Of a stretch of DNA of 20,787 nucleotides, positions 8,218 to 14,041 are shown one piece after another. A program made the position numbers and the translations under genes. Source of the DNA: a virus. The stretch spans positions 1 to 20,787 of IMG/VR virus record IMGVR_UViG_3300048447_000542; one strand, given 5' to 3'. How positions within the stretch are numbered: position 1 is the first letter of the stretch; the number at the start of each line of letters is the position of its first letter. The notes below the pieces were generated by a model. That model searched no databases. It saw only the letters and a program-made list of their open reading frames with translations, and was not told where the DNA came from.

Positions 8218-8652
8218 ATGACAGACATTAAAAAAGACGATAGCAGCAAGGTTATCGAAGTAGTTGGGCAAGAGATCACAATCAATCGCGTCAAAGTTAA
8301 AAACTTGACCGAGGTTACGCGCGCCTTTCAACCGTTCGTTAAAGAGTTTGAACGCATTGTCAAAGCCAAGAAAAGCATGCCACAAGATGAGCTGATGAAT
8401 TTAATCGGTACATTTGCTGATGAGGCGGTATTGCTTGCAACGGTATTGACCGACCAAAGCAGTGAGTTTTACCGTGAGCTTGAGCCGTTAGACTTCTTTA
8501 CGGTCATGCAGGAGGTGGTAGCGCATAGCGGTGATTTTTTTTTGAGACAGGTTTTCACACCCCTAAAACAATTGGGAGCGCAACTGGCGTTACTTGGTAC
8601 GACAGCTTATTACCATTCTACCGCCTCGGACTCCGAGAGCACGATGTCTTAG
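8218..8652 (+). CDS. Phage tail assembly chaperone (short, unshifted product, 144 aa)
   Basis: This small acidic protein begins MTDIKKDDSSKVIEVVGQEI and runs to a C-terminus containing AHSGDFFLRQVF. The layout (β-rich start, helical middle, VVAHSGDFF near the end, then a second overlapping frame) is that of tail assembly chaperones of siphophages, which coat the tape measure protein before tail tube polymerisation (lambda gpG type). ATG 8218 is preferred to ATG 8212 because the conserved-looking sequence starts there; the ribosome site AGAGAC is weak. The T9 run at 8535-8543 gives a -1 frameshift into the next frame. Such genes normally lie just upstream of the tape measure gene; here the order is reversed. 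Family assignment is by architecture and from memory. Confidence 0.65.
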   Translation: MTDIKKDDSSKVIEVVGQEITINRVKVKNLTEVTRAFQPFVKEFERIVKAKKSMPQDELMNLIGTFADEAVLLATVLTDQSSEFYRELEPLDFFTVMQEVVAHSGDFFLRQVFTPLKQLGAQLALLGTTAYYHSTASDSESTMS

Positions 8653-8789
8653 ATATGGCGTTTGGCGAGTGGTGGGGCTTGTCTAAGGCGCTGGCAAAAG
8701 ACAAGCGGCAGCAACTCAAAGATATGGCGATCGCTATGCGAGTATCACAGGCTGATGCGAAAGATTGGAAGGAGTTTATGAAAGACTAG
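8535..8789 (+). CDS. Frameshift extension of tail chaperone (gpGT-like part)
   Basis: A second frame, -1 to the chaperone, is open from the T9 run to TAG 8787-8789. Its last upstream stop (TGA 8532-8534) touches the T run, so the open frame begins exactly at the slippery site T TTT TTT (8535-8541). The product after the shift contains LLPFYRLGLREHDVLDMAFGEWWGLSKAL, typical of the second chaperone open frame in siphophages, and ends KDWKEFMKD. There is no ATG before 8655 and that ATG would drop the YRLGLREHD part, which favours a programmed -1 shift producing a ~190-residue fusion. Independent initiation at 8655 (44 aa) is the alternative. Confidence 0.6.
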   Translation, partial: FFFETGFHTPKTIGSATGVTWYDSLLPFYRLGLREHDVLDMAFGEWWGLSKALAKDKRQQLKDMAIAMRVSQADAKDWKEFMKD

Positions 8790-8799
8790 CGTAACACTG

Positions 8800-8834
8800 T
8801 TCAACCGACTAAAATTGAGTAAATATAATTTACT
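8800..8834 (+). promoter_or_regulatory. Promoter with palindromic operator before lipoprotein gene
   Basis: A consensus -10 TATAAT lies at 8824-8829 with a weak -35 (TTCAAC, 8800-8805) 18 bp upstream. The -10 is embedded in the inverted repeat AGTAAATATAATTTACT (8818-8834), arms of 7 bp, so a repressor could act here. The 11-mer TATAATTTACT is also found at the -10 region of the repressor gene on the minus strand (20763-20753). Confidence 0.5.
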
Positions 8835-8845
8835 GAGTGTTTACT

Positions 8846-9442
8846 ATGAAGTCTTTGTTGGTTGTGGGATTGGTCGTAGCTCTAAGCGGTTGCGGAGAGT
8901 TTAAAGAATTGCCGCCACAGGTCAGTAATGGCAATGGTGGAACGGTTGGCGCCGGTAGCACTTACCCTCAAGGCGATAAAGAGGATGGTAACTGGCGTTA
9001 TTCATCTGTTAAGAATAGCGGCGGAGAGGTGTTTAATGCGAAAGCAGAGAACAGTGCGATAAATACCTATCCCGATCCTGAGGTGAGTGGATTAAATGCA
9101 AGACCGTTTGTTATTGCTGAAAGACAACGATTATTGCCTAGCACTGCGTCGGAATCGATAAAGATATTTACAGGATCAGCGGTAGCTTGTGTTCCAACGT
9201 GCCAGATACCTATAAAGTTTAATAGCAATAGGCAAAGTTATTTGATGCAGTACAGCACACTTGATGAGGTTTTGGTGCCCGTTAGCGCAGAAGTAGGTAA
9301 AGATTTATTTGATAAATTTACAAGATCCAATTCAGCAGTAATAACCCTGCCTATCATTGGTCTTAGCGATAAAGTTGATTCTGAGTTTAATCTTAGAGGT
9401 TACGAGGCAGATAGAATGAAACTCAGCATAGATAGCTTATAA
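8846..9442 (+). CDS. Predicted phage-encoded lipoprotein (moron-like, 198 aa)
   Basis: The protein starts MKSLLVVGLVVALSGCGEF, a lipoprotein signal with lipobox LSGC and lipid-anchored Cys16, so it should sit in the outer or inner membrane. A Gly/Asn-rich linker follows and then a domain I do not recognise, with two further cysteines in CVPTCQ. I prefer ATG 8846 to GTG 8837 because it begins the signal peptide. With its own promoter, operator-like palindrome and terminator it has the layout of a moron, a gene expressed from a prophage independently of the lytic programme. Phage lipoproteins next to tail genes often block superinfection (such as Cor), but that role here is only a guess. Confidence 0.75.
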   Translation: MKSLLVVGLVVALSGCGEFKELPPQVSNGNGGTVGAGSTYPQGDKEDGNWRYSSVKNSGGEVFNAKAENSAINTYPDPEVSGLNARPFVIAERQRLLPSTASESIKIFTGSAVACVPTCQIPIKFNSNRQSYLMQYSTLDEVLVPVSAEVGKDLFDKFTRSNSAVITLPIIGLSDKVDSEFNLRGYEADRMKLSIDSL

Positions 9443-9454
9443 TTTTTGGTTAAA

Positions 9455-9520
9455 AAACCGTTGAGCAGATAGCGGTTTCTCTTCTCAAGCACAGCTCCCC
9501 TTGTCCGGGGGGCTTTTTTT
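9455..9520 (+). terminator. Tandem terminator hairpins after the lipoprotein gene
   Basis: A first hairpin pairs AAACCG (9455-9460) with CGGTTT (9473-9478). A second and stronger one pairs AGCTCCCC (9493-9500) with GGGGGGCT (9507-9514; one G-T pair) and is followed by a T run to 9520. The second is a standard rho-independent terminator separating the lipoprotein unit from the early operon. Confidence 0.85.
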
Positions 9521-9590
9521 ATGTCCAAAATTTGAGATGAGTGCAAATGCTAGCCTTTTTTAATGCCAGAAATTTACCCAAAGTAATAAA

Positions 9591-9634
9591 CAGCATCCCA
9601 TTTGGGATGTTTCTACGTACCAGTTGGGATGCTG
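9591..9634 (+). repeat. 44-bp double-hairpin element E3 (before early operon)
   Basis: It begins CAGCATCCCATTTGGGATG and ends TACCAGTTGGGATGCTG, with the same spacing as E2 and the central TAC-CCAGTTGGGATGCTG part nearly identical to E2. It lies 74 bp before the AlpA-like gene. As in E2, the left CATCCC has two possible partners. Confidence 0.8.
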
Positions 9635-9708
9635 GGGAACATTTGAATAGCTAAGCTGATAACAGTTAATCACATTAATCCATACCATTACATAGGAGTT
9701 AGCAAATC

Positions 9709-9972
9709 ATGCTGCAAGTCTCAGACAATCCCCAAACCGCAAAAGAATTACACCCCCAGGGTCAAACCCGTATTAAAGCAGCGGCCAAACTGGTAGGAGT
9801 GCATCATCAGACACTTCGTCGTTGGTGGAAAAAAGATAAATTCCCTAAACCGATAGATATTAATGGAATTCTACTATTTAAAAATTCTGATTTACTTGAC
9901 TGGTTGGCTAGCCACAAGCCGTGCGCTGATAACAACCAAGTCATAAGCGCTACGCAGACTACGGGAGCATAA
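9709..9972 (+). CDS. AlpA/excisionase-type helix-turn-helix protein (87 aa)
   Basis: Residues ~20-80 read TRIKAAAKLVGVHHQTLRRWWKKDKFP...LLFKNSDLLDWLASHK, the winged helix-turn-helix pattern of the AlpA/MerR-like excisionase family, which binds DNA to control integrase expression or excision. It is the first gene of the + strand early operon and follows element E3. Ribosome site TAGGAGTTAG is 10 nt before ATG; the same TAGGAGTTA precedes the tape measure gene. The next gene starts two bases after its stop. It could be an excisionase for the integrase or an early-gene activator; the sequence does not decide. Confidence 0.8.
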   Translation: MLQVSDNPQTAKELHPQGQTRIKAAAKLVGVHHQTLRRWWKKDKFPKPIDINGILLFKNSDLLDWLASHKPCADNNQVISATQTTGA

Positions 9973-9974
9973 CG

Positions 9975-10523
9975 ATGACTACTCCACGGCAAACACCAGT
10001 TAAGACTCAAAATGACACCGTTAAGGCGCATATGCTGGCCGGCCACACTATTGATACATGGCAAGCATATAAGCTCTACAACATGACAAGCTTAGCACAG
10101 CGTATTTATGACCTAAAAGCAGCAGGAGTGGTAATTCAAAGCAAGATGGTGACTAGAAACGGTAAAACGTACAGTCTCTATTGGATTGATATTAAAGATC
10201 GTCCTACGCCCACGTTTGGCCATAACAGCGGTATTGAGAAAGCTAACTACGCTGATAACAGTAGCACTGACATTGTGGCACCAACAAGCAGAGTATCGAT
10301 ACCTAAAGAGGAAGATAAAAAAGCGACTGATGGAGTATGGCTTTCAGGAGATTATATTGAGCAAATAATTACTACGCTCATGATCAATGTCAAGGCTCTA
10401 AATGCACTTGCAGAGCTTGCCGATATAAAAGGCGATACTGTTGCTGATGAGATTAATGATGCATCCATGAGGGTGTTAGACATTGCTATGTTCTTGACGG
10501 AGGCAACTACTAATGACCAATGA
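9975..10523 (+). CDS. Helix-turn-helix domain protein of the early operon (182 aa)
   Basis: The N-terminal ~60 residues (HMLAGHTIDTWQAYKLYNM, then SLAQRIYDLKAAG and the wing MVTRNGKTYSLYWI) fit the HTH_55 phage domain, which has a winged helix predicted to bind DNA. The C-terminal part (~120-180) is a helical domain of unknown role. It follows the AlpA-like gene by two bases and overlaps the next gene by 11 bp, so translation is coupled. It may regulate early transcription or assist replication. Function beyond DNA binding is not visible. Confidence 0.75.
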   Translation: MTTPRQTPVKTQNDTVKAHMLAGHTIDTWQAYKLYNMTSLAQRIYDLKAAGVVIQSKMVTRNGKTYSLYWIDIKDRPTPTFGHNSGIEKANYADNSSTDIVAPTSRVSIPKEEDKKATDGVWLSGDYIEQIITTLMINVKALNALAELADIKGDTVADEINDASMRVLDIAMFLTEATTNDQ

Positions 10524-11112
10524 TACCAAAACCAACCTAAAACCTCACTATGGCTCAAATTTGAGCCAAAATGATAGGAATTTGAGCGTAAATGTGCAGA
10601 ATTCGAGCCTAAATGATGAGAATTTGAGCCTTATTCGACAATCTACGCAAATAATCACTAGATCAAAGAAAATCAATAAATATCTACCGAATAACAGGTA
10701 TATAAAAAGGGATGTAACAGGGGCGTTTACCCATTTTTTTATAAAACAAGTCTTTACAACAGACGATAACAAGCGTTACTATAGAGTCCTCTCAAAAAAC
10801 GTTAGCGGACAAGCCAGCCGTTATTTATTGGCTTTTTTTGTGCCTGATAATAGCTCAGCCTCTCAAGCTGTCACTATACAATCAAGCACTACCCTAAGAG
10901 CGCAATTAAGCGTCTCAAGGGAGCACTCCCTCATATCTATAGCAAGTCACTTGCTAACTGACTATGACGGGTTGACGCTGCAAAATAAAAGAGCCGAAAG
11001 GCGAATATGCAGGGCGGTTACTAACGTTACCGAGAGTAAGACCCGTCACCCTATACTTCTATCGTATAGCGTGGCATTAACTCAAAAAACGTTAGGAGGC
11101 TATCATGCCTAA
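10513..11112 (+). CDS. Hypothetical protein of the early operon (199 aa)
   Basis: I recognise no family. The N-terminal part contains four heptapeptide repeats of NLSxNDx type (residues ~16-43) produced by a 21-bp DNA repeat, then a basic stretch (KKINKYLPNNRYIKRD). The gene overlaps both neighbours (11 bp with the previous, 8 bp with the next), which supports translation. In its middle is a terminator-like structure, AAGCCA (10811-10816) pairing with TGGCTT (10829-10834) and a T7 run, coding for LLAFFVP. Such a structure within a coding frame is unusual, and part of this stretch may act mainly as RNA or DNA (attenuator, origin) rather than protein. The long uninterrupted frame favours a gene. 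Confidence 0.5.
   Translation: MTNDTKTNLKPHYGSNLSQNDRNLSVNVQNSSLNDENLSLIRQSTQIITRSKKINKYLPNNRYIKRDVTGAFTHFFIKQVFTTDDNKRYYRVLSKNVSGQASRYLLAFFVPDNSSASQAVTIQSSTTLRAQLSVSREHSLISIASHLLTDYDGLTLQNKRAERRICRAVTNVTESKTRHPILLSYSVALTQKTLGGYHA
10553..10630. repeat. Four 21-bp iteron-like tandem repeats with palindrome
   Basis: AATTTGAGCC-type sequences start at 10558, 10579, 10600 and 10621, a strict 21-bp period (two helix turns), with AAATG following at a fixed distance in the first three. The first copy belongs to the perfect 16-bp palindrome GGCTCAAATTTGAGCC (10552-10567). The arrangement resembles initiator or partition protein binding iterons; because the period is a multiple of three it also reads as a protein heptad repeat. 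Confidence 0.75.
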
Positions 11113-11689
11113 TCCAATTCGCACGTCTTCAAAAACCAAAGCCGCTGATAACAGTACACCAGCCCCATTTAAGGCAGGTGATGCCGTTCTGTGCCCGTTT
11201 GTTGGCAATGATAGCTATCAGCTATTCGTTGACGATGAACATGGCATCCTAAGCTTTATTGCAGGTGTTAATAAATACCATACTCGAGCTGACGGCAAGC
11301 AAAGTCCCAACGATAAAAGCCCGTCAATATTCCACGATACCTCTTCTAACCGCCAAATCATTGACGCACTATATAGTCAAAACACTCCTAAACCTAGCCA
11401 GCGTACAGTGATCGATACTACCAGTGCCGATGATAAAGAGGCTGTACTGATCAACTCGTTTGTGGTGTCTAACAACGCTTGTGAAGCTTACGGTGCAGCC
11501 GAGACAATGGATGATATATCTTCATTACTTGGGCTTATCTATACCGGCAAAGTGTGCGAAGAGGATGCTAAGTCACTTGCCCGCCTAACACAGACTACGG
11601 TTGATACGTGGGCGGAGATACTACATTCGCAAGTAGAGAGAGTGAACGAGATATTAGCTCTTACTAAGTTTAGCAAGGTAGGAGAATAA
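11105..11689 (+). CDS. Hypothetical protein of the early operon (194 aa)
   Basis: No family is recognised. The N-terminal half (DAVLCPFVGNDSYQLFVDD...GILSFIAG) looks like a small β-rich domain, joined by a polar linker to a helical C-terminal half (AAETMDDISSLLGLIYTGK, then LTQTTVDTWAEILHSQVERV). It has one of the best ribosome sites in the window, TTAGGAGG, 4-5 nt before ATG, which argues for strong expression. It overlaps the previous frame by 8 bp and is followed after one base by the next gene. It probably supports replication or early regulation. Confidence 0.7.
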   Translation: MPNPIRTSSKTKAADNSTPAPFKAGDAVLCPFVGNDSYQLFVDDEHGILSFIAGVNKYHTRADGKQSPNDKSPSIFHDTSSNRQIIDALYSQNTPKPSQRTVIDTTSADDKEAVLINSFVVSNNACEAYGAAETMDDISSLLGLIYTGKVCEEDAKSLARLTQTTVDTWAEILHSQVERVNEILALTKFSKVGE

Positions 11690-11690
11690 T

Positions 11691-11951
11691 ATGACAACTA
11701 CAAACACCTCCAACCAAGCTATTACAGTCGAACAAGTTGCTAGCGATGCAGCATTCGTGAAAGAAGTCGAGATACAGCGCCTTTCATGGTTTGACGCCCT
11801 ATTTACTACCATCAAAACCGACCTTAAAAACGGCGATAAGCTTAAGGCGCAAAAGCTTGCCGACCTTGGCCAATACTTAGCCCAAGACTTTCAGCATGCT
11901 TCAGAAGACGAGCTGGATAGCTTGAAGAAAGAGCAGGAGGCCAAGCAATGA
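11691..11951 (+). CDS. Small helical hypothetical protein (86 aa)
   Basis: The protein is mostly helical and acidic (WFDALFTTIKTDLKNGDKLKAQKLADLGQYLAQD in its centre and a C-terminal ELDSLKKEQEAKQ). No family is recognised. It lies one base after the preceding stop and overlaps the next start by ATGA, so it belongs to the operon. Small proteins of this type are common in phage early regions; no function is claimed. Confidence 0.65.
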   Translation: MTTTNTSNQAITVEQVASDAAFVKEVEIQRLSWFDALFTTIKTDLKNGDKLKAQKLADLGQYLAQDFQHASEDELDSLKKEQEAKQ

Positions 11952-12094
11952 AAAGTTATTCATCTAAGCAAAGCCGCCGCCATGCGAAGCGTAAAAACCA
12001 TTATCAAAAATACCGGTCCACGCGCCAGCCATCCAATCAAGGCCGCAAGCAAATAAGCAAGCAGGGAGGGCGGAATGACCACCACACCGCGTAA
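11948..12094 (+). CDS. Small, very basic hypothetical protein (48 aa)
   Basis: The frame from ATG 11948 to TAA 12092-12094 encodes a strongly basic peptide (SKQSRRHAKRKNHYQKYRS, then NQGRKQISKQGGR), a possible nucleic-acid binder. It shares ATGA with the stop of the previous gene and runs 20 bp into the next gene. The coupling supports translation; the composition alone could arise by chance. No family is recognised. Confidence 0.45.
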   Translation: MKSYSSKQSRRHAKRKNHYQKYRSTRQPSNQGRKQISKQGGRNDHHTA

Positions 12095-12311
12095 GACGAG
12101 CGCCCACAAAAAAGCCCGAGCGATAAGCTCAGGCTTCTTGGGACTGATAAATACTTTCGTGCTAACTCCACGGCAAGGACTAGCAGACAAGCGAACATCA
12201 TTCAGAACAGTGGCTAAACGCGCCACAAGAACGATCATAGCACACCTGTCTGCGACAAATCAAAAAGCTTATGGCCCGCTAATTGATGGAGGGCTGAAAG
12301 ATGAGAGATGA
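12075..12311 (+). CDS. Small basic hypothetical protein (78 aa)
   Basis: ATG 12075 has an excellent ribosome site (GGGAGGGCGGA). The peptide is rich in Lys, Arg, Thr and Ala (PRKTSAHKKARAISS; RTVAKRATRTIIAHL) and no family is recognised. A terminator-like hairpin lies inside the frame: AAGCCCGAGC (12112-12121) with GCTCAGGCTT (12127-12136), one mismatch. It overlaps the initiator gene start by 11 bp. Its value may be to couple translation into the initiator gene. Confidence 0.5.
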   Translation: MTTTPRKTSAHKKARAISSGFLGLINTFVLTPRQGLADKRTSFRTVAKRATRTIIAHLSATNQKAYGPLIDGGLKDER

Positions 12312-13206
12312 CAAACAGAAAAACGAGGGCGAAGGCTTATACCAATCTCAGTGGCATAGAAGCCCTAACGCAATCATTGACCGAATAGCAGGACTTACTC
12401 TTAGCCCTAGTGCGGTATTGGTACTTATGACAGTTGTTAGGTACACAGCAGGCATGGGCGGTAAACAATCAGCTGCAATTCCTACCGAGGTATTCAAACG
12501 TGTATTAGGTACCAATAGAGAGAAAACAGCCTATGCATACGTCAAGGAAGCTGTGGACTCAGGGTTGGTGCAGGCAATAAAAAAACAGGGTTGTGTTAGC
12601 GTCTATTCGATTAATCAAGAGTCTGACCTATGGCGGAAAGCGCCAGTAGTGGCGGAAAGCGCCAGTAGTGGCGAAAAGTGCCACATAGGTAGTGGCGGAA
12701 AGCGCCATAGGGTAGTGGCGGAAAGCGCCACAGGAGTAGTGGCGGAAAGCGCCACCCTTATAAAGACAACTAAAGAAACCTTTAAAGATAATATAAAAGA
12801 TAGTGATAGTAAGAGTAATAAGTTAACTAAAAATACTGTTAAGAAAGCGCCAACTACTTCGACGGTTGTTAAACCCAGTGATTTAACGCAACAGATTTGG
12901 GATGACTTACTTATTCTCAGGAAAGCAAAGAAAGCACCATTGACAGCAACCTCTTGGAAGATGGCCAAAAACGCTATAGATGCTATTCAGCAAAAAACAA
13001 GTCACAGCGCAGAGCAGATAGTTTCAGTTTGGTTGGAACGTGGTTGGACTACGATAAAAGAAGAATGGTACCTCAAGCATATTGCAGCTGACAAGCAATT
13101 AACCAGTTATAAAAATATGAACGTAAATGCGAAGTATGAAGATCCAAACTATGACCCTTTGGACGGACTAGCTAGCGGAACAGGAGCACCTCATGGGAAT
13201 TATTAA
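12301..13206 (+). CDS. Phage replication initiator, O-type (301 aa)
   Basis: The N-terminal ~110 residues form a winged-helix initiator domain (SPNAIIDRIAGLTLSPSAVLV, IPTEVFKRVLG, YAYVKEAVDSGLV), as in lambda O-type replication proteins. The middle (~110-150) is encoded by six DNA iterons and reads as repeated VVAESA units. A low-complexity linker (DSDSKSNKLTKNTVKK) comes from the AT-rich stretch, and residues ~195-260 make a helical C-terminal domain (IWDDLLILRKAKKAPLTATSWKMA) that likely recruits the helicase loader. GGAGG lies at about 12287, 10 nt before ATG 12301. It overlaps the loader gene by 14 bp. As in lambda, the initiator would bind iterons within its own gene. Confidence 0.85.
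   Translation: MRDDKQKNEGEGLYQSQWHRSPNAIIDRIAGLTLSPSAVLVLMTVVRYTAGMGGKQSAAIPTEVFKRVLGTNREKTAYAYVKEAVDSGLVQAIKKQGCVSVYSINQESDLWRKAPVVAESASSGEKCHIGSGGKRHRVVAESATGVVAESATLIKTTKETFKDNIKDSDSKSNKLTKNTVKKAPTTSTVVKPSDLTQQIWDDLLILRKAKKAPLTATSWKMAKNAIDAIQQKTSHSAEQIVSVWLERGWTTIKEEWYLKHIAADKQLTSYKNMNVNAKYEDPNYDPLDGLASGTGAPHGNY
12631..12754. other. Putative replication origin: six iterons inside the initiator gene
   Basis: TGGCGGAAAGCGCCA occurs at 12631-12645, 12650-12664, 12693-12707, 12716-12730 and 12740-12754, with a variant TGGCGAAAAGTGCCA at 12669-12683. Each is a small inverted repeat (TGGCG/CGCCA around GAAAG). Spacing is 19, 19, 24, 23 and 24 bp. An AT-rich, A-rich top-strand stretch follows directly (12755-12842). 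Position in the initiator gene, iterons and adjacent AT-rich unwinding region match the plan of lambdoid ori. Confidence 0.85.
12755..12842. other. AT-rich stretch, putative DNA unwinding element of the origin
   Basis: About 88 bp directly after the sixth iteron is very AT-rich with mostly purines on the + strand (for example AAAGATAATATAAAAGATAG), unlike the flanking coding sequence. It encodes a Lys/Asp/Ser-rich linker. The role as unwinding element is inferred from its position. Confidence 0.6.
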
Positions 13207-14041
13207 AGAATTATCGCGGATTGAATTAGGAACGACGGTTATCCGTGAGGTATTGGCTGATTGCGCTATCCATGGTCAGACAGACCACAGGGAAATAGCC
13301 GGTAAGATGAATTGCTGTCAGTGCAATGAAGAAAAACGCATACGTGACAACGAAGAGCGCTTAAAGACTGACCGAAGCATCATGAGAGCGTTAATGCTTG
13401 CCAAAATGAAAGCTAAGGGCGTGAGCGCGAATATGGGGCGTTTTAGCGAATGGCAGTACGACTCAGTGAAGGGTGATGATCAGCGCGCCAAAATCGCACA
13501 GCTGCAGCAGTACAGTAAAACCATCGATGGCCGGTCACGCAATATCGTTATTCTTGGCCCTACTGGTACAGGCAAGACGATGTTGGCCAATGCAATCGCG
13601 GTCAATCATTACTTGATCAAAGAGCGGTCGCTGCCAAGCGAGTTTAAGAGCTACAACCAACAAGACTTTTACGACCACACTTGCGAGCTGATAACGTCTT
13701 TTGACATTGGTGCGCAGGCAAGGGGGCATTGGGGTAATTATCAGGTTAGTGAATATGATTACCTTCAGGAGCTTGTATCGAACGAGCTTTTGATTATTGA
13801 CGACTTGGGCGCCGGTGACGGTCACGACAAAGACCGGGCTCGCATTGCTCAGATAATCGCCTTACGTTACAACCGAGCGCCGACCATCATAACAACCAAT
13901 ATGGACATTAAGAGTTTGCGTGAATACCTAGGCGATAGAGCATGGGACCGCTTACAGCAAAACCTATTGGTGACGCATTGCGATTGGGGTAGCTACAGAG
14001 CTAAAGTCTCAGACATTCAGATTGCAGGAGCTACCCAATGA
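13193..14041 (+). CDS. dnaC: DnaC-type helicase loader ATPase (282 aa)
   Basis: This AAA+ ATPase would load the phage DnaB at the origin. A Cys/His cluster at the N-terminus (C24-x2-H27 and C41-x2-C44) suggests a zinc-binding DnaB-interaction domain. The ATPase part has Walker A GPTGTGKT (122-129), Walker B LLIIDDLG (~198-205), sensor-1 TIITTN, and an arginine-finger region DRAWDRL. The start ATG 13193 has AGGAGC upstream and overlaps the initiator gene by 14 bp; the stop overlaps the helicase start as ATGA. The gene order initiator-loader-helicase is standard for temperate phages. Assignment to the DnaC/IstB group is firm. Confidence 0.9.
   Translation: MGIIKELSRIELGTTVIREVLADCAIHGQTDHREIAGKMNCCQCNEEKRIRDNEERLKTDRSIMRALMLAKMKAKGVSANMGRFSEWQYDSVKGDDQRAKIAQLQQYSKTIDGRSRNIVILGPTGTGKTMLANAIAVNHYLIKERSLPSEFKSYNQQDFYDHTCELITSFDIGAQARGHWGNYQVSEYDYLQELVSNELLIIDDLGAGDGHDKDRARIAQIIALRYNRAPTIITTNMDIKSLREYLGDRAWDRLQQNLLVTHCDWGSYRAKVSDIQIAGATQ

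Noticed and set aside
3320-9634. Reading the 44-bp elements as integron attC sites
   Set aside because: They are palindromic and separate gene blocks, but they lack the RYYYAAC/GTTRRRY core pair, are shorter than typical attC sites, and no integron-type integrase is visible.
12631-12754. CRISPR array
   Set aside because: The repeats are 15 bp with 4-9 bp gaps, lie within a coding gene and have no unique spacers; they are iterons.
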